The translations under genes and the position numbers were made by a program. The notes under the pieces were generated by a model that worked only from the letters and a program-made list of their open reading frames with translations, had not been told where the DNA came from and did not search any database. Positions 11,982 to 12,260 of a stretch of 12,260 nt of DNA are shown here, piece after piece (positions within the stretch are counted from its first letter, which is position 1; each line of letters starts with the position of its first letter). Source of the stretch: DASUTW01 sp035513995 (GTDB taxonomy: Bacteria; Actinomycetota; UBA4738; CALAEC01); assembly GCA_035513995.1 (NCBI GenBank), contig DATKBL010000120.1:1-12260 (forward strand), written 5' to 3'.

Positions 11982-12260
11982 TCAGCGATCGCCGATGCCG
12001 TAGACCGCGCCGCCCCGGGCCCCCACGTAGACCATCCCGTCCCACACCGCGGGGGTGGACTCGATGCATCCTTCGAGCGGGACGCTCCACAGCTCGGGCG
12101 GCTCGCGCTTCGGGTCGGAGACGTCGTAGGCGTGCAGGACCCCCGCGCAGTCGCCGAGGATCAGGACGTCGTCGACGATCGCCGGCGAGGTCCAGGTAGG
12201 GGGCGGGAGCCGGAACTCCCACCGGATGCGTCCCGTGTTCCGGTTGACGCCGAGGATCCG
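11982..12260 (-). CDS. PQQ-type beta-propeller protein, C-terminal end
   Basis: Only the last 92 residues are in the window; the start lies beyond the right edge. They contain two propeller blades with the PQQ/BamB-like pattern. One is RWEFRLPPPTWTSPAIVDD, then VLILGDCAGVLHAYDV. The other is LWSVPLEGCIESTPAVWDG, then MVYVGARGGAVYGI. Each has the tryptophan, S/T-P-A and G-x-(V/A)-x-(A/G)-x motifs of the repeat. C38 and C65 of the visible part sit at similar places in adjacent blades and could form a disulfide if the protein is exported. Such proteins act as scaffolds, quinoprotein dehydrogenases or kinase sensors, and the missing N-terminus would decide which. It is followed by the thioredoxin-like gene after 18 bp. 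Confidence 0.8.
   Translation of the reverse strand, partial: RILGVNRNTGRIRWEFRLPPPTWTSPAIVDDVLILGDCAGVLHAYDVSDPKREPPELWSVPLEGCIESTPAVWDGMVYVGARGGAVYGIGDR

Noticed and set aside
1..12260. CRISPR, transposon, phage, toxin-antitoxin or defence system
   Set aside because: No repeat arrays, transposase, integrase, inverted terminal repeats or known defence domains. The STAND protein resembles cyclase-ATPase signalling proteins, and no effector domain is visible.

Overview
The window is about 70% GC. It has Shine-Dalgarno-led genes, ATG/GTG/TTG starts and very tight packing: convergent genes lie 1 to 7 bp apart and operon genes overlap by 4 to 13 bp. Codon and base use look uniform, and I see no insertion sequence, phage gene, tRNA, rRNA or CRISPR array. 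Together this suggests a chromosomal stretch of a high-GC actinobacterium (Actinomycetota), probably an environmental lineage rather than Streptomyces or Mycobacterium. That placement is inferred from gene style, not from a marker gene.

Layout from left to right. (1) Positions 1-554, minus strand: the N-terminal half of ispH (isoprenoid precursor synthesis). (2) 555-1553, plus strand: a divergent promoter region with a palindrome and a foldable leader, then a secreted histidine-rich RlpA-like double-psi beta-barrel protein and a 64-residue two-helix membrane protein. (3) 1555-3424: an acyl-CoA dehydrogenase (minus) divergent from a TetR-family regulator (plus), with a perfect inverted repeat between them as the likely shared operator. 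(4) 3428-7215, minus strand: 4-hydroxyphenylpyruvate dioxygenase, preceded by an 880-residue protein with a class III cyclase-like domain, a STAND/NB-ARC ATPase and TPR repeats. (5) 7272-10315, plus strand: a compact four-gene zinc uptake operon (binding lipoprotein, ATPase, permease, Fur-family regulator). It has a strong extended -10 promoter, and a near-palindromic Zur-type box lies over the first start codon. (6) 10323-12260, minus strand: a FIST-domain protein, a cytosolic thioredoxin-like protein and the C-terminal end of a PQQ-type beta-propeller protein.

The zinc operon is the most coherent regulatory unit. The regulator is the last gene and overlaps the permease stop codon by four bases. 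Its probable binding site covers the start codon of the first gene, immediately after a predicted transcription start only about six bases upstream. This suggests autoregulated, nearly leaderless expression. The TetR and acyl-CoA dehydrogenase pair looks like a local repressor-enzyme circuit for an acyl-CoA ligand. The STAND protein keeps both metal aspartates of its cyclase domain but has replaced the usual substrate and transition-state residues, so it may be a sensor rather than a cyclase.

No wholly new multi-gene system is evident. The items most worth a second look are the Zur box geometry, the degenerate cyclase-STAND fusion, the histidine-rich DPBB protein with its structured leader, and the FIST/thioredoxin/propeller cluster.
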